Source: Hyphomicrobiales bacterium
GTDB taxonomy: Bacteria > Pseudomonadota > Alphaproteobacteria > Rhizobiales > Rhizobiaceae
DNA: 64,000 bases
Reading direction: 5' to 3'
Assembly: GCA_900469445.1 (NCBI GenBank)
Contig: UBXM01000040.1
Location: forward strand, 84,161-148,160
The notes under the pieces were generated by a model. The model worked only from the letters and a program-made list of their open reading frames with translations, had not been told where the DNA came from and ran no database searches. Positions within the stretch are counted from its first letter, which is position 1. Each line of letters starts with the position of its first letter. Made by a program: the position numbers and the translations under genes. Shown in pieces: positions 62,134-64,000 of this stretch.

Positions 62134-63036
62134 TCAGCCGGCCAGAAGCCCGAGGATGCCCGCGACAATCAGCAGGCAGCCCAGAACCTCCATACGGTTG
62201 ATCTTCTCGTGGAAGAGGAAATAGGAGGCCATGAAGGTGAAGACCAGCTCGATCTGGCCGAGCGCGCGGACATAGGCCACCTGCTGCAGCGTCATCGCCG
62301 TGAACCAGCCGGCGGATCCGAAGACGCTGGCGAGACCCACCAGTGACGAGGAACGCCATGTCTTTAGAACCTCGACGATCTCGCGCTTGTCCTTCCAGAG
62401 CATCCAGATCAGCATGAAGATGGTCTGGAAGGTGGTGACACAGGCAAGTGTCATCGCCGCCTGCATGACAGGGTTCGGTCCATCCAGCGACAGCGAGGCG
62501 CTGCGATAGGCAACCGCCGAAATACCGAAAACGGCACCGGAAGCGATGCCGACCAGAGCGGTGCGGCTTGCCAGAGCCGTGACTGTGTTTCGCCAGGAAA
62601 GCGGCATGCGCGCCATCGAGATGAGCATCACGCCGATGACGCCGGTGATGATGGCGCCTACCGCGCCCAACGTGAGCTTTTCACCAAGCAGGATGAAACC
62701 GAAGATGGCCGCCTGAACGGGCTCGGTCTTGGAATAGGCCGTACCGACGGCAAAGTTCCTGAGCGAGAAAAGATGGACGAGCATGATGGTGGCAAAGATC
62801 TGCGCCAGGCCGCCGATCCCCCCCCAGATCGCGAAGGTCCAGTTGATCCGTGGAATTGCGAAACCTGCGAAGTGATGCAGCAGCACGACATAAAGGATCG
62901 CGACCGGAAAACCGTAGCCGAAACGGACGAAGCTCGCGCCGCGGGTTCCGAGCCTGCCCTGAAGATGCTTCTGCAGGGCAGAGCGCAGGTTCTGCAGGAA
63001 AGCTGCGGCGATCGTGATGGGGATCCAGAGTTCCAT
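62134..63036 (-). CDS. EamA/DMT family transporter
   Basis: Membrane protein of 300 residues with about ten helices in two repeated halves, the drug/metabolite transporter layout. The first half contains AYSKTEPVQAAIFGFILLGEKLT and the second LGQIELVFTFMASYFLFHEKI, the paired EamA end-of-repeat motifs. Substrate is not visible. It converges on argB and diverges from the nucleotidase gene. Confidence 0.9.
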   Translation of the reverse strand: MELWIPITIAAAFLQNLRSALQKHLQGRLGTRGASFVRFGYGFPVAILYVVLLHHFAGFAIPRINWTFAIWGGIGGLAQIFATIMLVHLFSLRNFAVGTAYSKTEPVQAAIFGFILLGEKLTLGAVGAIITGVIGVMLISMARMPLSWRNTVTALASRTALVGIASGAVFGISAVAYRSASLSLDGPNPVMQAAMTLACVTTFQTIFMLIWMLWKDKREIVEVLKTWRSSSLVGLASVFGSAGWFTAMTLQQVAYVRALGQIELVFTFMASYFLFHEKINRMEVLGCLLIVAGILGLLAG

Positions 63037-63141
63037 GTCTCAGCCGGTATCATGCGGGCGGATTTGTCGCCAAGCCGGAAGCGGCGGCGAGCCGTCGCCT
63101 TTTCGATTTTCTTTATGAGCAAGGCGGTGCATAAGCGGGAT

Positions 63142-63855
63142 ATGGACAAGAAACCCAAGACTGCCGCCGACGCCACCGATTTTGCCCAGATCCGTGACTG
63201 GGTATTCGATCTCGACAACACGCTCTACCCGCATCACATCAATCTCTTCGCCCAGATCGATGTGAACATGACTTCCTATGTGCAGGAATTGCTGCAGCTG
63301 GAGCGGGACGAAGCGCGGACACTGCAGAAGCGCTATTACCACGAGCATGGCACGACACTGCAGGGGCTGATGCTGAACCACGGCATTGATCCGGACCAGT
63401 TTCTGGAAAAAGCACACGCGATCGATTATTCGGCGCTGTTGCCCAATCCGGAACTGGGTGCCGCGATCAAGGCCCTGCCCGGCCGCAAGTTCATCTTCAC
63501 CAATGGCAGTGTTCCACATGCGGAAGCGACAGCCCGCGCGCTCGGCATTCTCGACAATTTCGACGACATTTTCGATATCGTTGCAGCAGGCTATTTGCCG
63601 AAGCCGGCGGGCGAGACCTATGACAAGTTCGCAAGCCTGCACCGGGTCGATACGGCCAATGCCGCCATGTTCGAAGACCTGCCGCGCAACCTGACCGTTC
63701 CCAAGGCGCTCGGCATGCGTACCGTGCTGCTGACGCCACGCAATCTCGACGAGGTGTTGATGGAACGCTGGGAAGTGCTGTCCGACGAGGACGATCACAT
63801 CGACTATGTGACCGACGACCTCGCCACGTTCCTGAAGGGCATCGTGCAGGGCTGA
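63142..63855 (+). CDS. Pyrimidine 5'-nucleotidase (HAD superfamily)
   Basis: HAD phosphatase of 237 residues of the type named pyrimidine 5'-nucleotidase (SDT1-like). Motif I is DLDNTLYP with nucleophile Asp23 and Asp25; motif II FIFTNGS near 111; motif III lysine in YLPKPAGETYDKF; motif IV FEDLPRN. It probably dephosphorylates pyrimidine nucleotides. ATG at 63142 was chosen for family length; ATG at 63115 is in frame. Neither has a strong ribosome binding site. Confidence 0.88.
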   Translation: MDKKPKTAADATDFAQIRDWVFDLDNTLYPHHINLFAQIDVNMTSYVQELLQLERDEARTLQKRYYHEHGTTLQGLMLNHGIDPDQFLEKAHAIDYSALLPNPELGAAIKALPGRKFIFTNGSVPHAEATARALGILDNFDDIFDIVAAGYLPKPAGETYDKFASLHRVDTANAAMFEDLPRNLTVPKALGMRTVLLTPRNLDEVLMERWEVLSDEDDHIDYVTDDLATFLKGIVQG

Positions 63856-63883
63856 GGGTCGAAGAGCTGCTGTCGGCAAATTC

Positions 63884-64000
63884 CCCCTCTGGCCTGCCGG
63901 CCATCTCCCCCACAAGGGGGGAGAAGACGCGCGGCACCATCTCGGTTCAATTGAATTTCAGCGGGTCGGCTGGGTTAAGCCCTCCCCCTTGTGGGGAGGG
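63884..64000. repeat. RIME-like rhizobial intergenic repeat, cut by the window edge
   Basis: Contains CCCCCTCTGGCCTGCCGGC followed by CATCTCCCCCACAAGGGGG and GAGA, the hallmark of RIME elements. The internal pairs GGCCTGCCGGCC and TCTCCCCC/GGGGGGAGA are palindromic. A second arm begins near 63979 (CCCTCCCCCTTGTGGGG), so a paired element probably continues beyond the edge. Confidence 0.8.

Noticed and set aside
1..64000. CRISPR arrays, insertion sequences, rRNA genes
   Set aside because: No regular short repeats with spacers, no transposase-like protein and no rRNA sequence was found in the window.

Overview
The window reads as ordinary chromosome from an alphaproteobacterium of the Rhizobiaceae (Agrobacterium/Rhizobium group). 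The main reasons are a GcrA cell-cycle regulator with GANTC (CcrM-type) sites in front of it, a SAM-II riboswitch ahead of metZ, a phoR-pstSCAB-phoU-phoB cluster with a PHO box, a double-length dCTP deaminase, a GT21 lipid glycosyltransferase, and RIME-like and other palindromic intergenic repeats typical of rhizobia. The sequence is GC-rich and densely coding. I see no prophage, insertion sequence, CRISPR array or plasmid backbone. The organism is inferred from gene content only.

Layout. 1-13.2 kb: the 5' part of a ligase-associated DNA helicase, a divergent Rrf2 regulator with an AhpD-like protein, two tandem YitT membrane proteins, a TPR-methyltransferase, a small membrane protein and a CAP-domain lipoprotein, pyrD with a DUF952 gene, an orphan LuxR-type response regulator, a LexA-like S24 regulator, a periplasmic binding protein and a GspE_N-glycosyltransferase fusion. 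13.2-21.5 kb: tRNA-Gly(CCC), dCTP deaminase, SAM-II riboswitch and metZ, apaG, the argD-argF-hslO operon, gcrA and a PACE efflux protein. 21.6-30.4 kb: the phosphate block phoB, phoU, pstB, pstA, pstC, pstS and phoR (all minus strand), with a divergent polyphosphate kinase 2. 30.4-36.6 kb: an unknown membrane-anchored protein, a nitronate monooxygenase-like flavoprotein, tRNA-Thr(CGT), the GT21 glycosyltransferase, an FAD oxidoreductase and a D-2-hydroxyacid dehydrogenase.

36.7-40.7 kb is the least ordinary stretch: a stand-alone acyl carrier protein, an adenylate-forming ligase and an ammonia-type NAD-synthase-like protein in one tight operon, facing a GNAT-like protein. It looks like a small carrier-protein pathway whose product is unknown. 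40.8-53.2 kb holds a PRC-barrel protein, fadD, a lipoprotein alpha/beta hydrolase, pgi and fructokinase (convergent), pyrE, a diguanylate cyclase, pyrC, a Sel1-repeat protein, a proline-racemase-family enzyme and tRNA-Arg(ACG). 53.2-64 kb holds an orphan histidine kinase, a chemoreceptor with a CheR-tether-like tail, the rpmH-rnpA-yidC-yihA group, a short orphan anti-sigma-like protein, argB, an EamA transporter and a pyrimidine 5'-nucleotidase, ending in a RIME-like repeat.

Functional themes are phosphate homeostasis (Pst/Pho, PPK2, and possibly the Pho-linked GT21 enzyme), arginine synthesis (argB, argD, argF), pyrimidine metabolism (pyrC, pyrD, pyrE, dCTP deaminase, pyrimidine 5'-nucleotidase) and methionine synthesis. 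The most useful leads are the carrier-protein cluster, a 29-bp palindrome in front of the Rrf2 gene, the GANTC cluster before gcrA, an arginine-rich leader frame with a terminator-like hairpin before argD, and the dispersed palindromic repeat family.
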